Source: Corbicula japonica
Lineage: Eukaryota > Mollusca > Bivalvia > Venerida > Cyrenidae
Length of the DNA: 64,000 nucleotides
Direction of reading: 5' to 3'
Assembly (NCBI GenBank): GCA_038501625.1
Contig: JAZAYU010000015.1
Span: 9,074,991-9,138,990 of the forward strand
Under the pieces are notes generated by a model, which saw only the letters and a list, made by a program, of their open reading frames with translations, was not told the DNA's origin and did not search any database. Made by a program: the position numbers and the translations under genes. The number at the start of each line of letters is the position of its first letter. The stretch's first letter is position 1. Positions 22,553-33,545 of this stretch are shown one piece after another.

Positions 22553-24672
22553 CGGTGGTCACGAAACTCGCGGTACTACTTCCTAAACTAAGAATAAAAA
22601 ATAAAATCGAGACTTACCAAGTATATTGCCTTTATAAACTGCAACTTTCATCCAGTTTCTTCAAAATAACACCTTAGTATTACATGATAATCACTCGAGA
22701 AAAATTTAATTAGGTCATGAATGTCATACCCTATCAGCCATTTTGTATTCAGGGGAGGCTACTAAGTTCGCGGTAGACTGGTATAAAAACCAATTATTTC
22801 ATTACCAGGTTAAACACCATAAAATTTTTAAGGTCAAATGGAACTTCAGTTTAAAGTCAATGCAAAAAAAAAACTTAACTGGAAAATTCAGGAACAATAA
22901 AACAAATGTTCTCAAAGATTTCAGACATCAGTCATAAACCTATTTTCAACATTCACAGATAAAACTTGCTCCTCTTCTGATGAATGTAGTTGCACAACAG
23001 TGTGTTAAGTGCACCCAGTGGCCACATTTGTCACATTGAGCCCACTTAAGGATAACTAGACCTGGGTACGCTTTCAAATGTAGTGGGAATGAATGTTTGC
23101 ATTGGCAACAAGGCTCACTTTCATCCTCAGAGGAGAAATCCTCACTTTCAGATTCATCCACCATTATTGGTCCACCTTTGTTTTTGTTTAATCCTGATGT
23201 TGATGGCATGGGTTGGCCATGGATTGGGTTTTTATTTGTATTAGATTGCATATGTTTAGATTTCTTAGTATTTGATTTTTCAGATTTCACAGTTTTCACT
23301 TGATATTTCTCTTTCTTTACTGCTTTGTCATGATTTTCTTTCAGTATGTTCAAATTTGTTTCTGAGAGGAGATTTCCTACAATTTTTATAGGAGGTACAA
23401 ACTTTTTCTTTGGTCTTGATTTTACCACTAATGTGATTTTTTTACTTTCAAAGAATTCATGGCCCATTTCAAGGGTAGACTTTTCAGGTGTACCCTGAGT
23501 CACAGGTTGAGAGACAGAAGCAGAAGCAGTTAGCTCAGTAGTAGTAACCTCATCAACACTTGGTGTAGTCTCAGACGGGTATACCTCAGCAGGAGCGGTG
23601 TCCGTTTCTACTATTACCTCTGGACAATAGGGATATATACCTGCCTTTTTAAAAGATGTTTTCAGGTGAAAATGCCTTGGCATATGGCTTTGCTGTAAGC
23701 TTTGCAATTTCATAACGTGTTATGTACATTCTTGGGTTTGCATGCATATACAGTTTGCATTCACTGTAGAAAAAATGCTTCATTGGGCCAAATATCCCCA
23801 CATCAAGAGGTTGTGTAAGATGAGATGAATGTGGGGGTAGTACAAATAGTACTACATCATTCTCTTTAGCCCAGTCTGTTAAAGTTAACGACATGTGTGC
23901 TTTGTGCCCATCATACAAAACCAAGGTCTTATTGCCACTTTTTAGATTAACATGTTTTGAAAAATGTTTTGTCATGTAATGTTCAAACAAACCACGGTTG
24001 ACAAACCCACTCTCTGACATATCACCATCAGATCCAGGGGTGCAATCTTGGAGAAGTTCATCCATCCAGCGTTTCCCTGGAAAAACATAAAAGGGGGGCA
24101 CATGATTCCCAATAGCGTTAGCTGATCCAATAATGGTTACATTTTTAGATTTCTCAGACACAACACTTTGTGGCTTCAGCTGTTTACCACATACAATCTT
24201 AGGTGGTCTGTGCTCTGTCGAAAATCCGCTTTCATCAACATTAAAAATATGTTGAGGTTTGTCCAAGAGATCATTCTCAAGCAAAACATGGTGTAATTCA
24301 TGAAAATAATTTCTGATAACCTCTGCAGATGCACATTTGGCTCTATTCAATGACAATTTCTGAGGTTTAACAACCTTAAGATCTTCAGGGTATCTTTTCA
24401 AGAAAGCTTGAACCCACCCTTTACTTAATGTTGATTTAACATTTGGTTTCTTAAGAGACTTTGCATAGTCGGCTGCAATATGTTGGAGTTGATTGATACC
24501 ATATCCATATCCAATAGATGCCATGTAGACAACATGTTTGACAAGTAGCTTCTCTTCAGCCTCCGTAAATAATCGTGGTGCCCCTAAAGAACAGTCAATG
24601 TCAATATTGTGCCTTGTTCTGTCCCGAAGAGTGCTCTCAGGTACCCTAAACATTCTGGCAGCCCGATATAAG
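22553..24672 (-). mobile_element. Truncated pogo/Tigger-like DNA transposon inserted in the array spacer
   Basis: The flanks on either side (GAAGTCCTTTAAA at 22525-22540 and CTTTATTCAAATATTAAAATA at 24675 onward) are contiguous at the paralogous sites 14768-14805 and 44560-44600. This defines the insertion by comparison with empty sites. TA is present at both edges, as expected for the pogo/mariner target. The left edge reads TACCGGTGGTCACGAAACTC. The right edge falls inside the transposase reading frame and so lacks the 5' terminus. A motif AACTCGCGGTA near the left edge recurs as AAGTTCGCGGTA at about 22763, possibly a subterminal repeat. Confidence 0.62.
22946..24672 (-). pseudogene. Pogo/Tigger-like DDE transposase with PHD-like tail, frameshifted
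   Basis: Encodes a DDE transposase that would cut and paste a DNA transposon. The upstream part (24653-23649, 334 codons) opens inside the HTH domain at YRAARMFRVPESTLRDR, so the N-terminus is missing. It then shows the catalytic motifs FNVDESG (D140), LVLYDGHKAH (D248) and LPPHSSHLTQPLDVGIFGP (D284); the last two acidic residues are 36 apart. The frame breaks near 23655 at SPENIF. The rest continues in another frame (to 22946) with SFKKAGIYP, a Lys/Ser-rich linker and a C-terminal Cys/His-rich block (CCQC, CDKCGHWVHLTHCC) resembling a PHD finger, as many invertebrate Tigger-like proteins have. With the 5' end gone and a frameshift, it is a dead copy. Confidence 0.8.
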
Positions 24673-24675
24673 CTT

Positions 24676-25115
24676 TATTCAAATATTAAAATATCTCAAA
24701 GTGCTCACATAATGATCATTCACCAATGTTCTTTTGATTACAAATGTTATTTATTTTTGTTGTTGTTGTTTTTATGTTAACATTTAAGGCAAGTACATCT
24801 ATCGTGGAGTCATTTGTGTGTATCCGTTTATACTCTCCGGTGCCACGAGATTCTATAATTAGCATAAATAAATAATTAAGATTTAAAGAAGAAGCTGAAG
24901 CCTTTTATGTCGAACATGCCAGCCTTTCATTCTGCTTTTTTAAAAAAGGAAATGTAGAGGCAATCATTTCTTCTATCTTTACATTTAAATCCACTATTGA
25001 AAAGAAGGGCTTTATTATAAATTTCGATCTATATTTCTGGATATATGATCAACAGACTATCCATATGATTAAGTTCTCACTTAAGCATCCGTTTCTTCGT
25101 GCAGAACATACATGG
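24676..25115. other. 3' flank of copy E
   Basis: Non-coding. The first 170 nt match the 3' flanks of C and G (ATATCTCAAAGTG..., GGCAAGTACATCTATCGTGG). No clear polyadenylation signal on the minus strand can be assigned with confidence. Confidence 0.4.
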
Positions 25116-26672
25116 TTACTTTGAACACACAGCACAAGTCAGCTCACGACCCTGAACATACGGTGGACAACGAAGTGAGCCGCAGCGGGCCTCTATAAAA
25201 CAGAATAGTTTTCCATTTTCGTTTTCCTCGCCTCCGACTAAAACCTCTGGCTCACCGTCTAAACAGACGAAATCCGAGGCAGAATAACCGTCGTAGCTTC
25301 CAGTGAGATACCCTTGGTACTCCAAAGTCCAGCCTTCATGACGCTGATTTCTAGCGGGGACCATCACAACACTGCTTCGCCTGATGTGGCATACACAGCA
25401 GGGTACAGCGCGCTGATCAATTGTTTTTCCAAAAAAGGTATGAATATTTCGACCATGCAAACCTAGTTCATACTCTGCTCCCCATACCGTACCCTCTGTC
25501 TGTTCTGCGTCCTCATACACACCCCAAAATGGATCTTCAGGCAAACAAAGATAGCTTGAAGCAGCCCCTTGTTTGTTGTTGTAGTGTGAACCCCCGGCGT
25601 AACCTTTATAAACCAGCTCAGTCGTGTTTCCTGGACACGTCGTCCTTCCCCATCGGATGTATGTTGCGCCTGTTTTATTCTTTGACTGGAATGGGATATT
25701 TGCTCTATTCTGCAAGATTTCTTGCCGTTTTGATTTTTCATTTGTAAAACAGAGCAACCTAAATATGCTAAGTTATAATGTTTTGTACAACAGCTGATGT
25801 ATATTTTAAAACCTCACCCTTATACATTGCACATAATTGTTTGTCCGATTTTTGACGTATTTAGATATTAGGTGTGAATACATTTAATTGAGCCTGAGAA
25901 TGCTCAGATCAAATGTTTGAATACGTTTGTAATTGGAAACGGAGAATACTCAAACTCAAACTTTATTTATATTGTGTTTTTATTTTCTATTCAAATTATA
26001 CAATTTCTGCTTCAATTGAATCATTATGATAATGTTTATAAGATTATTTTTCTTTTCTTTCATTCATTAATAATCTTAAAATTATTTATAACAGTGTATG
26101 CAACTAGTGATATTTTAATTTTTGCGGTTGAACTACACATGACTACCGGTCAATGAATACTTAACGAACAGATTTAAAGCATGACCACTGTTAATTGATT
26201 ATCCTTACCTTACCCTGCTTTTAAAATTCTTTTTTATCTAAACCACTGTCCATATTCATAACAAATAAGCAAGCTCAGATAAATTAATTTTACGCTTTCG
26301 CTTTTGGCAGAAGAATACACGTGATCAATACTAGTACCCAAATCGTTTTAGCATTTTGTTGTTCAAAAATATTTTTGAAAATTCAAAGATAACCATGTTC
26401 AGTTATTTTCTTTCAAATATAAGTAAGGTTAGTATTTGTTTTATTAAAATGAAACGGTTACCGTCAAGACTCTTTTCCAAAGTCCGAATCTTGTTGATTT
26501 GATCTTCGATCTTTTCTTTCATTTTGTTCTGTTCCATCTCTAGCATGAGCATTTTCTGTAGCATTTTATGATCATAGTCAAACCGTGATGTACAAACTAG
26601 CTCATTGTCACTCAAAGATAAAACCGGTTTTTGAACAATACTTATTACTAAGAACAGATCAACTGCATGCAT
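25116..26672 (-). CDS. Copy E: short-chain collagen C4-like gene with a doubtful splice acceptor
   Basis: Exon 1 is 26462-26672 (211 nt; MHAVDLFLVISIVQKPVLSL signal peptide, NELVCTSRFDYDH, coil to LEKSLDG, GTAACC donor). Exon 2 by homology is 25116-25741 (626 nt). Joined, they are exactly 279 codons with no stop, giving 278 residues with the whole domain ATYIRWGRTTCPGN, PCCVC, DFVCLDGEPE, EARCGSLRCPP, CAVCSK. However, the acceptor that reads CAG in B, C, F and G reads CAA here (25742-25744). The next AG in frame is CGGCAAG, which would start exon 2 at 25720 and drop seven codons. The preceding pyrimidine stretch is weak. E is the best preserved coding copy. Whether it is expressed depends on that cryptic site, so it may equally be a pseudogene. 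Confidence 0.7.
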
Positions 26673-27930
26673 CTTTCGTCGATTTTAAACGATATCTAGT
26701 GTTTGAATGAATATCAAACGGTAAGTCGCCTGGATATTTTCTGGAATGCCTATGTTTTTTTACGTATTTTCAAAGATTTCAATCTTCATTTTGACAGTTG
26801 TTTCTAACATAAAGCAGATGAAGTCTGTTTTACCCGTGGGAATTTCAAACAGAAGGCTTGAATTAATTTATCGTTTATTATTGTTTATTACTTGGAGATG
26901 TTATTTTAATTTGAACAGACCGAGGATCGTGAAAATCTTTAATTCTACTCGTTTTCCGCGCGCAAAAAAGCTTTTATTATGTTTACTGGGAAGAAAGAAA
27001 CGTTGCTTTGTTAGCTTTCCTACAGAATATAAATTAAGGTTAATTTATTTTATTCATTTTGTTATTTTTATCAGCGACTTTTAGCAGTTACTCACGTTTC
27101 AGGGCTGAATGTTATAAAACTGCGATTGAAAACCAAAATTTCAAGCATTTGATTGGCTAAAATGGCGACCATTGAATGAAGTATGTTAAGTACATCACAT
27201 CACATTGATATTGTCTCGACACAGTTTTATTGTTGCTTGATGTTGTATTGTTCTAAAATGGTTCAAGCATTTGTGTTTATCATTAAATTTGTTATTAAAA
27301 GGCGCTTGGTCACCATTAGGATGAAAATATGAAGCGATTCAAATGCCAAATTTTATAATATAAACTGCAGAAGGCTTGTAAAACGAAAATTTTGATGTCC
27401 ACGTACGAGTGAATATATTTCGAACCAAAGTTCCAATAGCGTTACTTATGCAATGAAATGCACTCACAACAGATCCTAAAAAGTACTGATTAGTCTAAAA
27501 TTTCAGAGAAATTCCCTCGTATTTATTTTTATAGGCATAATATAGTAGTACGATGAATATTTACACCATCTTAGACATTGATGTATTCCATCATGAACTG
27601 TGAACAGATCCTAAAATGAACTAATCAGACTAACATTTCGTGGATATTATCTCTTGTTCAGTAGTTTATAGGCATTATATTCATATTGTAAAATTACAAT
27701 GACTATGAACCGCATCTGAGACATTGACGTGGATAACCCTGGTCTGTGAATATGCTGCTTTATTCTTAACAAAAACCCACAATGACAGGCAATATAATGA
27801 GAATTTAACGGGTTATCGCCCTAGAATTGTCCGTGAGGAAACATTTTGTCACTGTAGTTTTTATGCTAGATTCTAGATAGACTTTAAACAGGAATAGCTA
27901 TCATGATGAATTTAGAATAAACGATGATAC
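26673..27930. repeat. Upstream flank of copy E, shared with A and F
   Basis: No gene. Blocks such as GAACAGACCGAGG and GTTTACTGGGAAGAAAGAAA occur at 1335-1425 (A), 26920-27000 (E) and 34335-34430 (F). This shows that A, E and F share one promoter-side flank. A half-preserved FB1 remnant lies at 27105-27165. Confidence 0.6.
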
Positions 27931-27942
27931 TTTGTCTTTTCG

Positions 27943-28690
27943 TTGTTAAAAAAAGATGACCTATCAATGCTAAATCATAACGATAGAAGCAAGATTAATT
28001 ACAACTTTACAGCTTTTAACAACACCTCGAGGTACCTTGATGATTTATTAAATATAGATAATAACCATTTTCCATTACTGGTTAATAAGATCTACCCTAT
28101 AGAACTACAACTTAATAAAGCGAACACTTCAGAAAAGCAAGCAAACTTTCTCGATCTAAATCTGTCAATTGAAAATGGTTATGTCACTACTAAAATATAT
28201 GATAAAAGAGATGATTTTAATTTTAATATAGTAAATTTTCCGTTTTTAGATGGCGATGTTCCCCGTGCAACATCTTACGGGGTTTATATTTCACAGCTTG
28301 TTCGCTTTTCAAGAGCTTGCAACGATATTAATGATTTCAATGAACGTAATCTTTGCATTACAGAAAAACTTTTAAAACAAGGTTATCGGTATCACAAATT
28401 AAGGAAAACATTTTGCAAGTTTTATCGTCGATACCCAGATTTAATTCATAAAAACAGGTGCAGTTTAAAATCACTATTGCAACAAGGTATTTCACAGCCA
28501 GTTTTTTTATGGAGATTTAATTTATAAACTCAAGAAGATAAAGAGCAATGTTAACTTCTCCCGGTTATTCATAAAAACCATCTGTAAATTTAAAAAGAAA
28601 GGTTACCAACATGATATTTTACAGCGCTCTGCATGCCTGGTGATTAACCCTTCTACAGTTGATCATTATGCTTACCTCTTTTTTTGCACG
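27943..28690 (+). pseudogene. Reverse transcriptase fragment of a retroelement, frameshifted
   Basis: An open stretch of 194 codons shows SRYLDDLLNID, the YxDD polymerase motif, then IYPIELQLNK, FLDLNLSIENG, TKIYDKRDDFNFNIVNFP and TSYGVYISQLVRFSRAC, the usual order after the YxDD motif in this class of RT. The frame breaks in a run of seven T at about 28501-28507 (PVFLW where PVFYGDLIYKL is expected). It continues in the next frame to about 28690 (KKGYQHDILQRSAC). The palm domain upstream of YLDD is missing, so the copy is 5' truncated. The lineage (Penelope-like or another non-LTR type) is not resolved from this fragment. Part of the same copy recurs at 35690-35745. Confidence 0.7.
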
Positions 28691-28916
28691 ACGGTGGCAG
28701 GGGTTTAAGAGTTTATGAAGGTTTATGGGGAAATCTTTTCTTAAAAGAACCTAGAAGCTCGATTTGTTTCTTTGATCCCTGTCATCGTGTTCTTGCTGAC
28801 TTTACTCCAGGAGCTCTGGTCTCGGTAAGATCATTGAGTACCCGCTCTTTGACTTTGCAATGCTATTAGATTCTTATGTTTTATATGTTTGTGTGCTTTT
28901 GCATGCAACATTGTTG

Positions 28917-29230
28917 AGCCAATAAGTGGGTTGGAGTTGTTTCACCAAGACAACTTGTATTTGTTTTGTAATATGAGAACCTGTTGGGGCAAGTGTGAGG
29001 TTGGTGCACCCTAGAACCTGGTTTAAACCCCCAGTGGCAATTCGATTTGCCACTGACCGTTCCAAGGCGGTAACCCCTCGGGTTCTCAATTTTGTTAATT
29101 GTTAGTGGTGTCTCTTTTGAAACTGATCATTTTATTAACCATGCTCTTTCCCTCTCTTCTTCTTGACTGTGTAGAGAGGCTGTTTTTTCTGAATGTGGCG
29201 ATTCCTGATATGCATATTTCACCTTTTTAT
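28917..29230 (+). repeat. REP1 interspersed repeat, best-preserved copy
   Basis: Order of blocks: GGAGTTGTTTCACCAAGACA, TTGGGGCAAGTGTGAGGTTG, GTGCACCCTAGAACCTGG, CAGTGGCAATTCGATTTGCC, GACCGTTCCAAGGCGG, GGGTTCTC, a CT-rich stretch, GTGGCGATTCCTGATATGCA, and the tail TATTTCACC. The centre is partly self-complementary (GTGGCAA ... TTGCCAC). No coding capacity. The class is not certain; it behaves as a short non-autonomous element. Confidence 0.68.
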
Positions 29231-31709
29231 TTTTTTTTACATTTAGTACTTGAAAATAGTTTCATATGATGTACTTTTCCTTTCTATTTTTTGGCTGCTT
29301 GGGAAGGCTGTTTTTGTTCTGGTTGTGGCAATTCCTGTTATGCTTATTTCATTTAAATAATTAATTTCCAATTTAAAAACTTGAAAATGCAATATCTTAT
29401 GGAAAATAAAACACATTTTATTATTTCTTCTGAAATCTGTACACCTGCCCATCAAGACTAGTTTTAGCATTTTAAAACCCTTTATGACAATGCTGCCATG
29501 AATAAACAGGAAATATTGTATCAAATAAATAGCAGCGAATACAACGGTATCTTGTTCTGAACAATAAAAGAAATATTTCTTCCATAATACGTGGCTTAAT
29601 TCCAAAACCAATTTATAATTAAATGTCAGAGGAATTTTTGGGAGATGAATTGCCTCACTGAAGAAAATCTGCAAAAGCCTGTAAAAGAATAAAACAACAA
29701 TGCAAAACATCATTGCAATGTATTTTTTCAGCTGCATCATAGTTGAGAATGAGATGTGCGATGTTGCTAAGGTTTGCCGCCGGCGTTATTTTTGCCATGT
29801 GGCGGCTGTAAAAAGTCTCCCCGTACTTTCAATCAGTGCTGTTATCAATTACGTCCTTTGAAGGTCGTTGAGCACGATATTTATGTACAATGTTAATAGT
29901 ACTTTTAAAATTACCTTTGATTTAATATTTCGACCAGTTTTGAGATGGGTGGTTTCAATTTCCCAGCAAGTATAGATTTGGATATTGTTCAATCACCCCC
30001 AAGGATATACTTCCTGCTTTTTAAATTTTGCCTTTGGCGTTTTCAGTGATATGCAGGATTTATATTTATATGAAATGGGAGAATCTTCAGCAGACTCATT
30101 GACTTAAACGTTAATGAATAGAATGTTCGGTGATATGATAGTGGACATTACCGTCCGACATTTACGGCGTCTCTGAAATGAAAAGATGGTTAAGGTATAT
30201 ACTCAGGGGACATGAGTTATTGAATTGGTCTGTCTACGGAATGGGAAGACCATTAAGTGAAGTTGCTAATGCCGTATTTAGTGAAAATGCACTCTGAAAA
30301 TAATGTGCATCCATCACTTCATAAGAGATGTTTCCAGAATATGTAATCTTTGAAAGTATATGGCAAAGACATAATATAATTAAATCAGTGTCAAACAACT
30401 CAATATGTAATAACGCCACCAAATGTATCAGCCTACGCTAGATGTAACAGCTTAAAGTAACACAAATGTAATAAATTTAGGTGGGCTTCGAGGTAATAAC
30501 ATTTGTGAAAGTGTAACAAATGATTTTAGCTGTGACATACTCAAAATTTTGGCTGCACGAAAAGCCTGATAGGTCTGTAAGTTATCCACAATTGCAAATA
30601 CCAGAAAATTTATTTGTTATTCTGAATTGTTTCATTTTTATCAATCATTATATAAAAGCTAACTTGTATGTGGCCACTTTTTGATGACGGTCATTATACT
30701 TTTTGACATGAAGTAATCTGCAGTGTACATTAATTTTTTTTATACAAAGCAGACTATTTTTGGTGAAAAATATTTCAGAATTTCTAATGTTAGTTTTGCG
30801 ATATATCATCATTGAGCTGAATGGAAACTAAACTGTAACGCATGCACGATCAAATAATATTATAGTAATGAAACCAAAATTGCATAAAACTACCCGGATT
30901 ACCTACACATTTCATTATTGAATTTCCTCTGCTTAAGACAAACTTCAAAAATTATTTCCATGTAGTATTTGTTATGTAACATGTTATAAAATCCTAACAA
31001 TCATATGCTTTTTCTTTGAGCTTGTCTTCATTGCTGTCTAATACACTGATGACCGATAAATATCATTGATTACCGTTCTATCTATTAAAGCTCTTTTACA
31101 CATCCTTTTACATGTACTATGCGCTCTCACTGTCTCTCTTCTTCTTGACTGTGTGGGGAGGCTGTTTTTTCTGAATGTGGCAATTCCTGATATGCATATT
31201 TCAATATTTTCACATTAAAAGTACAACGGCTGCCGTAAAATTCAGGCCAACACTTTTCTTAAAACAGCGTTTAAAGTTTAACTATCCACTGGGAATAGAC
31301 AATGGAACAAATAATGTTCGGGATGTTCTTAATTACTCAATGATGTTTTGGTCTAAACAACATTAAAACTGATAACAAAAGTAACCAAAAAAGGCAAATC
31401 AGAGAGGACGGGGACAAGATAAAAGGACAGTTGCGAACAATAAAAGCATTGTCAGAAATTTGAAGCTGTGTCTATTCGTTTCGACTTTTACTCCAAGACT
31501 TTTCTTCATATGAATTAAACGTTGTGAGATTTGGAATCTTTTCTGAAATCCAAATAATTCAAACCACTATTTTAAAGTACAACATTTTATATAAGGTCGA
31601 TACCGGATACTTAATTTTTGTCTTAAAATCTAAACACATGATAAACAGAATGTCTTGTAACAGTATTCACAAAACGCCTGATTTTTTTCTCCAATGATAA
31701 ATACACACA
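29231..31709. repeat. 3' flank of copy F (segmental duplicate of 35.7-39.5 kb)
   Basis: Non-coding. It aligns nearly collinearly with 35747-39511, although the latter carries about 1.1 kb of additional sequence around 36320-37500, including a minisatellite. The SINE tail GTGTGGCGGCTGTAAAAAGT-like block occurs at 29797-29850 and again at 37507-37565. Confidence 0.6.
29795..29850 (+). repeat. SINE tail fragment
   Basis: GTGGCGGCTGTAAAAAGTCT then CCCCGTACTTTCAATCAG matches the tail of the SINE at 19480-19540. The tRNA-like head is absent. The equivalent copy is 37507-37565. Confidence 0.5.
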
Positions 31710-32754
31710 TTACTTCGAACACACAGCACAAGTCAGCTCACGGCCTTGAACATATGGCGGACAACGAAGTGATCCACAACGGGCTTCTACGAAATGGAAT
31801 AGTTTTCCATTTACGTTCTCCTCGCCTCCCTCTATTACCTCTGGCTCACCGTCTAAACAGACGAAATCCGTGGCGTAATGGCCGTCGTGGCCTCCAGTGA
31901 GATACCCCTGGTACTCCAACGTCCAGCCTTCATAACACTTATTTCTAGCGGTGAGCATCACGATGGCGCTTCGCCTGGTGTGACATACACAGCAGGGTAC
32001 ATCGCGCTGTGCAATTGATTTTCCAAAAAAGTTATTCATATTTCTGCCATACAAACCTAGCTCATATTCTGCCCCCGATACCGTGCCCCCTGTCTGTTCT
32101 GCGTCCTCATACACACTCCACAAAGGATCTTCAGGAAGACAAAGATAGCTTGAAGCAGCCCCTTGTTTGCTGTAGAATGTACCCCCGGCATAACCTTTAT
32201 ACACAAGCTCCGTCATGTTCCCAGGACACGTTGTCCTTCCCCATGTTACGTACGTTGCTCCGGTTTCATCCAATATCTTAGATTCGCCGATTTTTGTTAT
32301 ATTCCATTGTAGTTCGTTTCTCTTGAACTTCTCATCTGAAAACGGTTAGATATTCAATATATTTTGAACAATGTGGATGTGCAATAGTCAAATTTTTGTC
32401 TTAGTTTAAACTTAAGGATCTTGAAACTTTGTGTAAAAATACAGTAAACGTCTACTAATGAAATTTTATTATTAACCAACATGTTTAACTACTGTCTTTA
32501 ATAATGTGCGGCGTGGGGTTATTTGTAATTGAATTTCAAAGTGATGAAAAATTAACACCTTCAAAGATCCTAAAACAAGACAAATATGAAAAAGTTCAGA
32601 CTCATTTCAATTGAACTTAGGCTTACGTTTTCGTAAATATATTTTGGTGTCTTATTTGAAACTGATATTCGTATAAACCAACTTTTTGGCTGTGTACGGA
32701 AATAGATGAAAATGGAACTTTGAAAGCCACCGAACGCGATAAATATTAAAATAT

Positions 32755-32885
32755 TGCAGACTCGGTTTGATTGAGCCTGTTCATGGGCAGTAATGGAAAT
32801 GTACATTACTGCCCACGCCGCCTAACCCCGGGTTGAGCGCAACTCAATATTTACACCAATACACAGTACAATTTCGATCCATCCC
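32755..32885 (+). repeat. REP2 interspersed repeat in the copy F intron
   Basis: TATTGCAGACTCGGTTTGAT, palindrome GGGCAGTAATGGAAATGTAC / ATTACTGCCC, GGGTTGAGCGCAACTCAATA. Shared intron position with C and G. Confidence 0.65.
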
Positions 32886-33009
32886 AAGCGACGGTATGCA
32901 TTGGCGGTGAACATGGAACTTTCAATGCGATATTTTAAGATTAATACCATTCCATGATCAGCGGCTTATGGTGTTTTCTGGCTGTGTTTTCTGAGTGTGG
33001 CGATCCCTG

Positions 33010-33155
33010 GGCTGAAGATTATTAAGCTGAGATTGGAAACCAGTCTCAAATCTCAAGCATCTGATTGGCTGAAATGGCGACTGGTCGCCATTTCAGCCAA
33101 TCAGATGCTTGAGATTTGAGACTGGTTTCCATGCTCAGTTTTATAACCTTGGGCA
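33010..33155. mobile_element. Recently inserted FB1 fold-back MITE in the copy F intron
   Basis: A 146-bp inverted repeat (AGATTATTAAGCTGAGATTG ... CATGCTCAGTTTTATAACCT) that interrupts GTGGCGATCCCTG / ATATGTATATTTC. The same sequence is uninterrupted in D (about 8905), C (about 16207) and G (about 40796). CTG flanks both sides (33007-33009 and 33156-33158) and is the apparent target duplication. The F intron exceeds those of C and G by almost exactly this length. Confidence 0.8.
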
Positions 33156-33374
33156 CTGATATGTATATTTCATTTTTTTAGGTAATGAAAATACGCCGTT
33201 ATGCCTTGACTTAAGCTCGGACTATGATTTTGTTTCACCTTTTTCGTCACCTGAGTGCAAAAATGGTATACTTCCACATTGAAATAAAAAGGAATTATAC
33301 CGTCATTTGGCGCTCAGGTGACAACCTATTCTTATTTAAAATTCACATATGGACTTTAATTTTATAAATGATAT

Positions 33375-33545
33375 TGCCTCTACCTGCACAAATAGCGCTA
33401 CTGTGAATTAAATGATATTGCATCTACCTGTGAGCGAACCCGCACCGGCACGGCGAGAGCGCCTAGCCTTGCAATTCCGACAAAGCAACCAATTGAGCTA
33501 GCCGGGACAATCCCAAAGAAGGTTGTTCGGATAGATATGATATAC
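33375..33545 (-). repeat. tRNA-derived SINE in the copy F intron
   Basis: Minus-strand A box TAGCTCAATTGG and B box GGTTCGCTCAC, with the GGCGCTCTCGCC hairpin between. Position shared with C, D and G. Confidence 0.6.

Noticed and set aside
25421..25747. Plus-strand and alternative-frame ORFs opposite exon 2 of E (and similar ones opposite C and F)
   Set aside because: Shadows of the conserved coding exon on the other strand.
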